A DNA stretch of 9,414 nt from Anaerolinea thermophila (GTDB lineage: Bacteria > Chloroflexota > Anaerolineae > Anaerolineales > Villigracilaceae). Shown here piece after piece: positions 1-7,253 of the stretch. The notes under the pieces are model-generated. The model worked only from the letters and a program-made list of their open reading frames with translations, was not told the origin of the DNA and did no database searches. Both the position numbers and the translations under genes were made by a program. The stretch lies in assembly GCA_020722305.1 (NCBI GenBank), contig DYLB01000075.1, forward strand, positions 1 to 9,414. The letters are read 5' to 3'. The first letter of the stretch is position 1. Each line of letters opens with the position of its first letter.

Positions 1-1134
1 GGGGCGTCCTTCCCGATCACGGCCGCGGCCCTGGCCCGCAGCCACGGCGTGGTCGAAAAATACCAGGCCCGGAATATCGAGTTCGCCGTGCATGGTTACC
101 GCCACATTGACCATTCGCAATTGACCACGGAGCAGCAGGCTGCGGATTTTTCGGATGCGCGGCGTCTGTTTGAGGAAAGGGGCATCGCCTGTTCGGGATT
201 CCGCAGCCCGTACCTGCGCCGGAACACGGCCACTCTCAAGGCTATCGGCGAGACCGGATTCTTATACGACAGCAGCGACAGCCTGGTCTGGGAGGCCGTC
301 AACGGGAACGGGAGCGAGGCCTACCACAAAGTCCTGGAGTTTTACGGTTCGCGGCCGGCCGGGGATTACCCGGCCTTGCCGAAACTGACGGCGGGCGTGG
401 TCGAAATCCCCTACTGCCTGCCGGACGACGAATCCCTGATCGAGCGGCTGCACTTCGAGGACGAACAGGCCCGCAGCCAACCCTGGCTGGACATCCTGGC
501 CGAGACCTACCGGCGCGGCGAACTGTTCACGCTGGGGTTGCACCCGGAACGCATCTTCCTGTGCGAAACCCCGCTGCGAAAAGTGCTGGAAAAAGCCCGC
601 AGCCTGTCGCCATCCGTCTGGATTGCGCGGCTGGATGAAATTGCAAAATGGTGGAAGGAACGCTCGGCCCTGGAGCCGCTCGTCGGTTTCAGTTGGCCGA
701 ACGAATACTGGCTGGACGTTAAACCGCTCAAGGGGCTGACGATCCTCGGCAAGCACGTGGAGATGGATCATCCCGCCCAACGGTGGAACGGCCACACCAT
801 GCAGGTGCGGGAAAACGGTGTCCGCTTCAAGTCACCGCTCAGGCCCTTTATCGGGATCACGCCCAGGTCCGATGCGGGGCTGGCGGGCTTCCTCCGCCAG
901 CAGGGATACATCGTCGAGTTCACCGAAACCCGGTCGAACTATTCGATCTTCCTCGACTGCCAGAGGTTCGCGGCGGAGGACGAACGCGGCCTCCTGGAGG
1001 AGATCGAAGGCCGCGAATCTCCGCTAGTCAGGTTTGGGCGCTGGCCGGATGGCGCCCAAAGCGCCCTGTCTGTCACCGGCGACATTGATGCGCTGACGAT
1101 CTGGGATTACGGGCTGCGGGCTTTAGGCAAATAA
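1..1134 (+). CDS. Polysaccharide deacetylase (NodB-like), 5' end missing
   Basis: The frame is open from the first base, so the gene starts upstream; the GTG at 49 is internal. The visible part is 377 residues. It carries NodB landmarks: HGYRH at visible residues 31-35 (the metal-binding H-x3-H motif), GFRSPYLR at 66-73 (R-x-P motif), and LHPER at 181-185 (late catalytic His motif). The usual first motif with the catalytic Asp pair would lie before the window. The family removes N- or O-acetyl groups from surface polysaccharide or peptidoglycan. After about residue 205 an extra domain of roughly 170 residues follows. It ends in RFGRWPDG then SVTGDIDALTIWDYGLR (357-373), which resembles the start of another deacetylase-like domain. 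The FemAB-like gene follows after 14 bases, suggesting one transcript. The family is secure; the substrate is unknown. Confidence 0.88.
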   Translation, partial: GASFPITAAALARSHGVVEKYQARNIEFAVHGYRHIDHSQLTTEQQAADFSDARRLFEERGIACSGFRSPYLRRNTATLKAIGETGFLYDSSDSLVWEAVNGNGSEAYHKVLEFYGSRPAGDYPALPKLTAGVVEIPYCLPDDESLIERLHFEDEQARSQPWLDILAETYRRGELFTLGLHPERIFLCETPLRKVLEKARSLSPSVWIARLDEIAKWWKERSALEPLVGFSWPNEYWLDVKPLKGLTILGKHVEMDHPAQRWNGHTMQVRENGVRFKSPLRPFIGITPRSDAGLAGFLRQQGYIVEFTETRSNYSIFLDCQRFAAEDERGLLEEIEGRESPLVRFGRWPDGAQSALSVTGDIDALTIWDYGLRALGK

Positions 1135-1139
1135 GTTTT

Positions 1140-1146
1140 AGGAGAG
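1140..1146 (+). promoter_or_regulatory. Ribosome binding site for the FemAB-like gene
   Basis: AGGAGAG lies directly upstream of the ATG at 1149 and close to the deacetylase stop codon (1132-1134). It supports this start and coupled translation of the two genes. Confidence 0.6.
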
Positions 1147-1148
1147 CT

Positions 1149-2195
1149 ATGAAGATCGTACATCACCTGGATCACGACCAATGGAAAGCCTTTGTAGATG
1201 AACACCCGCAAGGGAACGTCTTCCACACCCCTGAGATGTTCGAAGTCTATGCCCGCGGGCGCGGCTATCGCCCGTCGCTGTGGGCGGCCGTCGAAGGCGA
1301 ACGGGTGCTGGCGCTGCATTTGCCGGTGCAGATCACGCTCCTGGGCGGCCCGTTCAAATTCCTGACCACCCGCGATGTGGATTTTGGCGGCGTGCTGGCC
1401 GAAGAGAGCGAGAGGGGGCGGCAAGCCCTGGAGATGCTGTTGAAGGCTTATGACCGGCAGGTTCCGGGTTCGCCCATATTCACGGAACTGCGCCACGCCT
1501 CAGACCCGGCAGATCTCCAGGCGGTTTTCCAGGAATGCGGCTATTGTTTCGAAGATCACCTGAATTACCTGATCGACCTGCGGCGGGATGAAGAAACCCT
1601 CTTGCAAAGTTTTACCAAAAACACGCGCAGGCGCATCCGCCAGGCCAAGAGACGGGGGAATATCACAGTCAGGGATATGACGGAGCGGGCGGAGCTCCCC
1701 CTCTTTTACGGCGCGCTGCAAAAGACCTACCGCCACGCCAGAATTCCTTTGGCGGATATTTCGCTGTTCGAGGCGGCCTTCGACCTGCTGCTCCCCAGGA
1801 AGATGGCCCGTTTTACCCTGGCGGAAATCGAGGGTGCAACCGTGACGGCTTCCGTCTTGTTGCTCTACAAGGACGTGATCTACGGCTGGTACCACGGGAG
1901 CGACCGGGCTTACAGCGCATACAACCCGAACGAGTTCGAGGTGTGGGAGCTGCTCAGTTGGGGCAGCCGGACCGGTTTCCGCATCATGGATTTCGGGGGC
2001 GCGGGCAAACCCGGTGAGAAATACGGCGTGCGTGATTTCAAAGCCAAATTCAACGGGGAGCTGGTCAATTATGGCCGCAATACGCGCGTCCACGCCCCGC
2101 TGCTGATGAAGGTCAGCGAGAAGGCGTACCAGGCCGGCCGGGGACTCCTGTCGCTGATGGGCAGGACGGGATCGAAAATACCCGTATCCAGGTAG
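1149..2195 (+). CDS. FemAB/GNAT-family acyl- or aminoacyltransferase
   Basis: A 348-residue protein of the FemAB-like group with two GNAT folds (BioF2-like/Acetyltransf_6 type). The first fold spans about 1-150. The second spans about 150-305 and shows the hallmark basic stretch SFTKNTRRRIRQAKRRG (154-170), the segment YNPNEFEVWELLSWGS (258-273), and DFGGAG (281-286) followed by DFKAKFNGE (296-304). These are the usual family signatures of a conserved aromatic/Glu segment and a glycine-rich turn ahead of an FK pair. Relatives transfer amino acids from tRNA to cell-wall precursors, or acyl groups to sugars in exopolysaccharide loci. Its place between a deacetylase and a glycosyltransferase suggests re-acylation or peptidyl decoration of a surface glycan, which is inference. 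No signal peptide or membrane segment is visible, so it is probably cytoplasmic. Acceptor and donor cannot be read from the sequence. Confidence 0.87.
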   Translation: MKIVHHLDHDQWKAFVDEHPQGNVFHTPEMFEVYARGRGYRPSLWAAVEGERVLALHLPVQITLLGGPFKFLTTRDVDFGGVLAEESERGRQALEMLLKAYDRQVPGSPIFTELRHASDPADLQAVFQECGYCFEDHLNYLIDLRRDEETLLQSFTKNTRRRIRQAKRRGNITVRDMTERAELPLFYGALQKTYRHARIPLADISLFEAAFDLLLPRKMARFTLAEIEGATVTASVLLLYKDVIYGWYHGSDRAYSAYNPNEFEVWELLSWGSRTGFRIMDFGGAGKPGEKYGVRDFKAKFNGELVNYGRNTRVHAPLLMKVSEKAYQAGRGLLSLMGRTGSKIPVSR

Positions 2196-2202
2196 CCATC
2201 CA

Positions 2203-3414
2203 ATGAAAATCAAACTCAACCCCAAACATCACTGCATGGTGGTCCATGCCTATTACCCGCTGGGCGAGACCCGCGTAGCTCGCGAAGCCCTGGCGCTCGT
2301 GGACGCCGGTCACAGCGTGGACGTGATCTGCTTACGAGACAAAGGCGAACCGAAATTCGAGACCGTAGACGGCATCGCTGTTTATCGCCTGCCCGTCACC
2401 CGCAGCAAGAAATTTGGTCTGATCGGCCAGTTGCTCGAATACCTGGGGTTCATGTTCCTGGTATTTGTCGAACTGTTCGCCCTGTTCCCGCGCCGCAGGT
2501 ACGCGGTCGTCCAGGTCCATAACATTCCAGATTTCCTGGTCTTCGCCGCGGTCCTGCCGAAGCTGTGCGGGGCGAAGCTGATCCTCGACATCCACGACAT
2601 CATGCCGGAGTTCTTCGAGGGGCTGAAATCGCTGAACAACCGCAGCCTGCACCGGTTCGTCGTCGGATTGGTGGTCTGGCAGGAACAGCTCTCCTGCCGT
2701 TTCGCCGATCAGGTCATCACGGTCACGGACATTTGGGTGGATAAACTGGTCCGGCGCGGCGTCCCGGCGGAGAAGGTCAGCGTGGTGATGAACGTCGCCG
2801 ACGAGCGGATATTTCGTCCGGGGCCGCGCCAGGGCCGAAATAACGGGAGCAGGCCCGAATTCCGGTTGATCTACCACGGGACCTTCAAGCGCTATTACGG
2901 GATGGGGGACGTGATCCAGGCCATTGGGTTGGTCCGCGCCCAAATCCCCGGCATCCAGATCACCTTCCAGGGCGAGGGGGAGTTCCGGGACGAGATGGTC
3001 CGCCTGGTGGACGAACTTGGGCTGTCGGAGCAGGTGCGGATCAGCGACGTGGTGCTCCCGGTCGAGGCGCTGCCAGCCCTGATCGTCCAGGCCGACGCCG
3101 GGGTCGTGCCCAACCACAACGACGGCTTCACCGGCGACCTGCTGCCGACCAAGATGATGGAATACGCCGCCCTGGGCGTGCCGGTGATCGCCGCCCGCAC
3201 CCGGGCCATCGCCCGTTATTTCGACAAGGACATGGTCCAGTTCTTCGAGCCGGGCGACCCTGCCAGCCTGGCGCAGGGCATCCTTTATCTTTACCGCCAC
3301 CGGGAGCGTTTGAAGGAACAGGTGGAAAATTCGCGCAAATTCAACGAAGCCTATAACTGGAAAGCCGTTTCCAAACGCTATGTCGAACTGGTCGAGCGGT
3401 TGGCGGGAATATGA
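2203..3414 (+). CDS. Family 4 GT-B glycosyltransferase
   Basis: A 403-residue retaining GT-B enzyme. The N-terminal acceptor domain (about 1-190) begins with a short strand and a glycine-containing loop (VVHAYYPLGETRVAREA), followed by a hydrophobic stretch around 70-90 that may sit on the membrane. HDIMPEFF (131-138) is typical of this branch. The C-terminal donor domain starts at about residue 220 with RLIYHGTF, continues through a GEGEF strand, and has the nucleotide-sugar signature PTKMMEYAALGVPVIA with Glu320 as the expected donor-binding acid. It would add a sugar to a lipid-linked or growing surface glycan on the cytoplasmic face. Only 7 bases separate it from the preceding stop, and its ribosome binding site is weak (an AGG at 2190-2192), so translational coupling is likely. 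The specific sugar is unknown. Confidence 0.9.
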   Translation: MKIKLNPKHHCMVVHAYYPLGETRVAREALALVDAGHSVDVICLRDKGEPKFETVDGIAVYRLPVTRSKKFGLIGQLLEYLGFMFLVFVELFALFPRRRYAVVQVHNIPDFLVFAAVLPKLCGAKLILDIHDIMPEFFEGLKSLNNRSLHRFVVGLVVWQEQLSCRFADQVITVTDIWVDKLVRRGVPAEKVSVVMNVADERIFRPGPRQGRNNGSRPEFRLIYHGTFKRYYGMGDVIQAIGLVRAQIPGIQITFQGEGEFRDEMVRLVDELGLSEQVRISDVVLPVEALPALIVQADAGVVPNHNDGFTGDLLPTKMMEYAALGVPVIAARTRAIARYFDKDMVQFFEPGDPASLAQGILYLYRHRERLKEQVENSRKFNEAYNWKAVSKRYVELVERLAGI

Positions 3415-3428
3415 GAAACCAACCCAAA

Positions 3429-3436
3429 AAGGAGAT
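3429..3436 (+). promoter_or_regulatory. Strong ribosome binding site setting the start at 3441
   Basis: AAGGAGAT sits four bases before the ATG at 3441. The alternative ATG at 3411 overlaps the glycosyltransferase stop as ATGA, but has only a weak GGCGGGA upstream. It would also place ten extra residues (MRNQPKKEIQ) before a signal peptide that is complete from 3441. Confidence 0.7.
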
Positions 3437-3440
3437 CCAA

Positions 3441-6400
3441 ATGCAAAACCACCCTTCCCATTCATTCAACAAATTGATCGCCTCATTTTTCATTCTGGTT
3501 TTGATGCTGGCGGCTGTCCCGGTGCAGCCCGCCTTCGCCGCGACGATCACCGTCACCAACACCGCAGACAGTCTTGCCAGCGGGAACGGCTGCTCGCTGC
3601 GGGAGGCGATCATCAACGCCAACAACGACGCGGCCACCCATCCCGATTGCCCGGCCGGGATGGGCGCGGACATCATCGTCCTTTCCAGCGGGGCGACCTA
3701 CACCCTGTCCCTGGCGGGCGGCGACTCGACCGGAAACGACCTGGACATTGACGACCCGGACGGGTTGACGATCCAGACCACCGGCGCGGACCCGGCGACG
3801 ATCAGCGCCAGCGGGGTCACGGACCGGGTCCTGGATGTGGCCAGCGGCGACCTGACGCTCGACAACCTGGTCATCAGGAACGGCAGCGCCTCCAACGGTG
3901 GCGGCATCCGCTTCGAGAGCGCCGGGAGCCTGACCCTGGTCAACTCGACCATTTCGAACAACACCGGCACAGCCAGCGGCAATTGCGGCGGCGGCATTTA
4001 CAGCACCACCGCCTCGTCGTTTTCCATCAGCGGCAGCGCCATCGCGGACAACAGTTGCACCACAGCCGGCGCGGACGGCGGCGGAGTCTATTACGCCAAC
4101 GGCAGCGGGACGCTCGAGGTGACGAACAGCACCTTCTACAACAACAGCACCGGTCCCACATCGGGCGGCAACGGCGGTGGGATGCTGCTGGACGTGGCCT
4201 CGGGCACGATCGCCTTCTCCACTTTTTCGCACAATACGGCCACCGGCAACGGCGGCGCCCTCCAGTTTGCGGGCACGGCCCTGACCATCCGTAACAGTAT
4301 CCTGGCTAATTCGAGCGGGGCCAACGACTGCCAGCGCTCGACCGGCACCATCTTCCTCGACAATTCCCTGGTCGAGACCAGCGCCACATCTGGCACCTGC
4401 GGCCTGCCGACCTTCAGCGCCGACCCCGGCCTGGGCGCGTTCCAGGCCAACGGCGGCCCGACCTCCAGCATGGCGATCACCACCGCCAGCACCGCCTTCG
4501 ACAATGCCTCCGCCTGCACCGGCAGCAATGGAGTTGACCAGCGCGGCTTCGCCCGCCCTGAAAACGCCGCCTGCGACCTGGGCGCGTTCGAGTTGGACCA
4601 TGCCGCCACGACCACTGTGGTTAACCCGGCGACCGGGAACTACGGCAATACGGTCAACCTGTCGGCCACCGTGACCGAGACTGTTACCGGCGCGCCGGTG
4701 GAAGGGATGGCGGTGGACTTCGCGGTCAACGGCGTCAGCGTCGGTTCGGCGAACACCAACGCCTCCGGGACCGCGACCCTGATGAACGTCACGCTGACGG
4801 ATAACGCGGCCCTGTATCCTGGCGGGGCGGGGAGCGGGATCGAGGCCGGTTTCAGCGGGGACAGTTTCTTCGACGCCAGCAGCAACTCGGCAAACCTGAC
4901 CGTCAATCCGCGCCCGATCACGGTGACGGCCGTGACCGATACCAAAGTCTACGACGGGACGACTGATTCGCTGGAAACGCCGACCATTACCGGCGGGATC
5001 GTCCCCGGTGACACGGCCAATTTCACCCAGAGCTTCGATACAAAAAACACCGGCACGAACAAGACCCTCTCCCCCTCCGGCTCGGTCAGTGACGGCAACG
5101 GTGGCGCCAACTACGCCGTGACCTTCCAAAACAACACGACCGGCGAGATCATGGCCAAAGGCATCAGCGTGACCGCCAACTCAGGGCAGGGCAAGGTTTA
5201 CAGTTCGAGCGACCCGGCCTTGACCTACACCAGCGATCCGTTGATCGGCGGGGATTCCTTCTCCGGGGCGCTGGCGCGGGCTGCCGGTGAAGATGTCGGT
5301 TTTTACGCCATCAACCAGGGGACGCTGAGCGCCGGTCCGAACTACGCCATCAGCTTCGTCCCGGCGAACTTCCAGATCACGCCCAAAGGGCTGACCATCA
5401 GCGGTGTGCTCGCCAATGACAAAGTTTACGATGGGACCATCCTGGCAACCCTGGACACCTCCGGCGCTGGGCTGGTCGGTGTGGTCGGGCTTGACGATGT
5501 CAACCTGGACGACAGCGGCGCGGGCGGCCTCTTCGCCGATAAAAACGCCGGGAACGGGAAACCTGTCACCGTGTCCGGTTTCGCTCTCTCCGGTGCGGAT
5601 GCGGGCAACTACTCCCTCGCCCAGCCATCCGGCCTGAGCGCGGACATCGTCCCCAAAGGTCTGACCGTTACCGCCGACGACAAGACCATCACCTTCGGCT
5701 TCCCCGAACCAGCTTACACCTTCCAATACGACGGCTTCATCCCCGGCGAAGGCCCCGGCGACCTGACCACCGAACCGGCGTGCAGCGTGGTCGAAAATCC
5801 CCATACCGACGTCGGCACGTACACGATTGCCTGCTCCGGCGGCGCGGCGGATAACTACGCCTTCACCTACGTGAGCGGCACGCTGACCATCATCCCCGCC
5901 AACAACCCGCCGACGGACATCGGCCTGTCGTCTACCTCGGTTGACGAAAACCAGCCCGCCGGGACCCTGGTCGGGATCCTGACCACCACCGATCCCGACC
6001 TGAACACCTTCACCTACACCCTGGTGGACAACCCCGGCACCTGCGACGGCCCCGACAACGCCTCCTTCGGCATCCTCGGCGACCAGCTCCAGACGGCTGA
6101 AGTCTTCGACTACGAGACCAAAGCCAGCTACCTCATCTGCGTCCAGACCGACGACAACAACGGCGGCACCTTCCAGAAACAATTCACCATCACCGTCAAC
6201 GACCTGATCGAGAAGATCACCAAACAATTCAAGTCAGCCGGCTCGCTGGATGGTTGGGTGCTTGAATCAGGAGAAACGACCAATAAAGGCGGCACGCTCA
6301 ACAACACTGGCAACCTCTTCAACCTGGGCGACAACCTCCGCGACCAGCAATATCGGGCCATCCTGAGCTTCAACACCGCCATGCTGCCGGATAACGCCGT

Positions 6401-6776
6401 CATCACCAAAGTGACCCTCCGCATCAAGAAGCAGGGGCTGGTGGGCACCAATCCCTTCACCACCCACGGAAAAATCCTGCTGGACATTCGCACCGGGGTA
6501 TTTTCGAACCTGGCCGGTTTGCAATTGACCGATTTCCAGGCTGCCGCTTCCCAGGCCTGGGCCGGGAGCATTGGCAACAGCGCCACCGCCTGGTTCAGCG
6601 GAAACCTGAACGCCGCTGGACGGAGCAAGATCAATCCCAAGGGCCTCACCCAGATCCGCCTGCGCTTCGCCAAGGACGACAACAACGATAACAATAACGA
6701 CTTCCTGAAGTTCTTCAGCGGTAACGCGCCCCTGGCCTCCCGCCCGACGCTCATCATCGAGTATTACATTCCGTAA
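3441..6776 (+). CDS. Large exported multidomain protein: beta-helix, Ig-like, YDG/MBG repeats, cadherin-like, C-terminal jelly-roll-like domain
   Basis: This is a 1,111-residue secreted protein. A classic signal peptide is visible: Lys in the n-region, hydrophobic core FFILVLMLAAVPV, and AFA before the likely cut after residue 33. CSLREAI (51-57) followed by Asn/Gly-rich right-handed beta-helix rungs (about 85-300) and a DLGAFEL segment near 385 is the known CSLREA/choice-of-anchor beta-helix layout. Next come a bacterial Ig-like repeat (about 390-488), a YDG domain with KVYDGTT (about 490-572), an MBG-like domain (573-650), a second YDG domain with KVYDGT (651-737) and a second MBG-like domain (738-819). 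A cadherin-like domain with SVDENQPAGT and FDYET (821-925) follows. The last 185 residues resemble DNRLRE/CBM96-type beta-sandwich domains and include the acidic run DDNNDNNND. No LPXTG, PEP-CTERM or terminal membrane helix is present. An adhesive, glycan-binding or matrix role fits; no catalytic centre was identified. Confidence 0.88.
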   Translation: MQNHPSHSFNKLIASFFILVLMLAAVPVQPAFAATITVTNTADSLASGNGCSLREAIINANNDAATHPDCPAGMGADIIVLSSGATYTLSLAGGDSTGNDLDIDDPDGLTIQTTGADPATISASGVTDRVLDVASGDLTLDNLVIRNGSASNGGGIRFESAGSLTLVNSTISNNTGTASGNCGGGIYSTTASSFSISGSAIADNSCTTAGADGGGVYYANGSGTLEVTNSTFYNNSTGPTSGGNGGGMLLDVASGTIAFSTFSHNTATGNGGALQFAGTALTIRNSILANSSGANDCQRSTGTIFLDNSLVETSATSGTCGLPTFSADPGLGAFQANGGPTSSMAITTASTAFDNASACTGSNGVDQRGFARPENAACDLGAFELDHAATTTVVNPATGNYGNTVNLSATVTETVTGAPVEGMAVDFAVNGVSVGSANTNASGTATLMNVTLTDNAALYPGGAGSGIEAGFSGDSFFDASSNSANLTVNPRPITVTAVTDTKVYDGTTDSLETPTITGGIVPGDTANFTQSFDTKNTGTNKTLSPSGSVSDGNGGANYAVTFQNNTTGEIMAKGISVTANSGQGKVYSSSDPALTYTSDPLIGGDSFSGALARAAGEDVGFYAINQGTLSAGPNYAISFVPANFQITPKGLTISGVLANDKVYDGTILATLDTSGAGLVGVVGLDDVNLDDSGAGGLFADKNAGNGKPVTVSGFALSGADAGNYSLAQPSGLSADIVPKGLTVTADDKTITFGFPEPAYTFQYDGFIPGEGPGDLTTEPACSVVENPHTDVGTYTIACSGGAADNYAFTYVSGTLTIIPANNPPTDIGLSSTSVDENQPAGTLVGILTTTDPDLNTFTYTLVDNPGTCDGPDNASFGILGDQLQTAEVFDYETKASYLICVQTDDNNGGTFQKQFTITVNDLIEKITKQFKSAGSLDGWVLESGETTNKGGTLNNTGNLFNLGDNLRDQQYRAILSFNTAMLPDNAVITKVTLRIKKQGLVGTNPFTTHGKILLDIRTGVFSNLAGLQLTDFQAAASQAWAGSIGNSATAWFSGNLNAAGRSKINPKGLTQIRLRFAKDDNNDNNNDFLKFFSGNAPLASRPTLIIEYYIP

Positions 6777-6800
6777 CGCGGCATTCATGCCGCAACCAAA
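6774..6800 (+). repeat. Intergenic palindromic repeat, copy A (overlaps the stop codon)
   Basis: This copy begins with TAACGCGG, whose TAA is the stop codon of the large exported protein, and ends with GCAACCAAA. Inside it, GCGGCAT (6778-6784) and ATGCCGC (6787-6793) are perfect inverted arms separated by TC. Copy B lies at 6924-6973. No T-run follows, so it is not a standard intrinsic terminator, although it may slow polymerase or protect the mRNA end. Confidence 0.55.
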
Positions 6801-6801
6801 T

Positions 6802-6880
6802 GTACCGCCGACCTACGAAGTGCCACGAAGTGGTACGGTCGGCCTTGCCAGGCGGAGCCTGGCGGTACGATGAGCATCGT
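6802..6880. repeat. Nested palindrome cluster (REP-like)
   Basis: Several inverted repeats are packed into 79 bases. GTACCGCC (6802-6809) pairs with GGCGGTAC (6861-6868). GCCGACC (6807-6813) pairs with GGTCGGC (6837-6843), and CCAC/GTGG flank GAA at 6823-6833. GCCAGGC (6847-6853) pairs with GCCTGGC (6857-6863), and ACGATG/CATCGT lie at 6867-6880. The 8-mer ACGAAGTG also occurs twice, 10 bases apart (6815 and 6825). Outer and inner pairings partly exclude each other. No credible protein is encoded. It looks like a REP- or MITE-like repeated element, but copy number elsewhere cannot be seen. Confidence 0.5.
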
Positions 6881-6882
6881 GC

Positions 6883-6909
6883 AAAATCTTCGCGGTTGCG
6901 ACAGATTTT
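6883..6909. repeat. 11-bp stem hairpin with one bulged base
   Basis: AAAATCT (6883-6889) then TCGC pairs with GCGA then AGATTTT (6903-6909), closing on a GGTT loop with a single bulged C at 6902. The A-tract on one side and T-tract on the other make it terminator-like in both directions, but the T-run is part of the stem. It could serve as a weak bidirectional terminator or be another intergenic repeat. Confidence 0.4.
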
Positions 6910-6923
6910 CGATGGTAATACTA

Positions 6924-6973
6924 TAACGCGGAATTCTTGCCCTGAGCCTGTCGAAGGGCATTCCGCAGCCAAA
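6924..6973 (+). repeat. Intergenic palindromic repeat, copy B with an extra CTGAGCCTGTCGAAGG segment
   Basis: The ends match copy A (TAACGCGG at the start, GCAGCCAAA at the end), but about 23 extra bases containing CCCTGAGCCTGTCGAAGGG sit in the middle. The copy still forms a hairpin: GCGGAAT (6928-6934) with ATTCCGC (6960-6966), and inside it GCCCT (6939-6943) with AGGGC (6955-6959). The CCTGAGCCTGTCGAAGG word is one I recognise as recurrent in intergenic DNA of environmental bacterial genomes. That is recollection, not a search result. Confidence 0.5.
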
Positions 6974-7000
6974 GGCGCTATGAATATCGCCCTACAACAT

Positions 7001-7249
7001 TTACGCGAACGACGCATCGGCGATATTTTCGTTCCGGGCCAGTTCAACGATTTGAGCGCAGAGCCTCGCCGGGAGCGACGCAAATTCCGAGTTGTGCTCC
7101 CCCGTATCCCCCTCCTCCACGATCAGCACCGACGCATCCCGGCTGAGCAGGATCGTGTGCCAGGACTTGCACCGGACGTTATAGATTGCCATCCCTCTCC
7201 ACTCTGCTACGGGGGCCATCGTGGCGAGCGGGGTCAGGGAAGTCACCAA
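7001..7249 (-). pseudogene. Short ORF, possible C-terminal remnant of a cupin-like protein
   Basis: The open frame gives 82 residues from a GTG at 7249, or 63 from the ATG at 7192, which has GGAG a few bases upstream. The core NVRCKSWHTILLSRDASVLI followed by VEEGDTGEHNSEF resembles the final strands of small cupin-fold proteins, where a W-H pair precedes a strand ending in an Asn-Ser-Glu segment. The N-terminal half with the metal-binding His cluster is absent. The first 19 residues from GTG look like translated spacer. It lies amid repeats and next to another gene relic, so a truncated leftover is more likely than a working gene. No family could be assigned firmly. Confidence 0.35.
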
Positions 7250-7253
7250 TCCA

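Noticed and set aside
3411..3440. Upstream ATG at 3411 overlapping the glycosyltransferase stop
   Set aside because: Overlap of the ATGA type is plausible, but the ATG at 3441 has a far better Shine-Dalgarno and gives a compact signal peptide; 3411 was not adopted as the start.
2332..3465. Minus-strand open frame of 377 codons opposite the glycosyltransferase
   Set aside because: Asp/His/Gln/Val-rich shadow; the plus-strand GT-B motifs are unambiguous.
3483..5129. Long minus-strand open frame (548 codons) opposite the large exported protein
   Set aside because: It is Gly/Ala/Val/Arg-rich with no recognisable domain, lies wholly antisense to a protein with clear domains, and is what a GC-rich codon pattern produces in the opposite frame.
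5181..6227. Minus-strand open frame of 348 codons
   Set aside because: Antisense shadow of the YDG/MBG and cadherin part of the exported protein; composition is low-complexity Gly/Val/Asp with no motifs.
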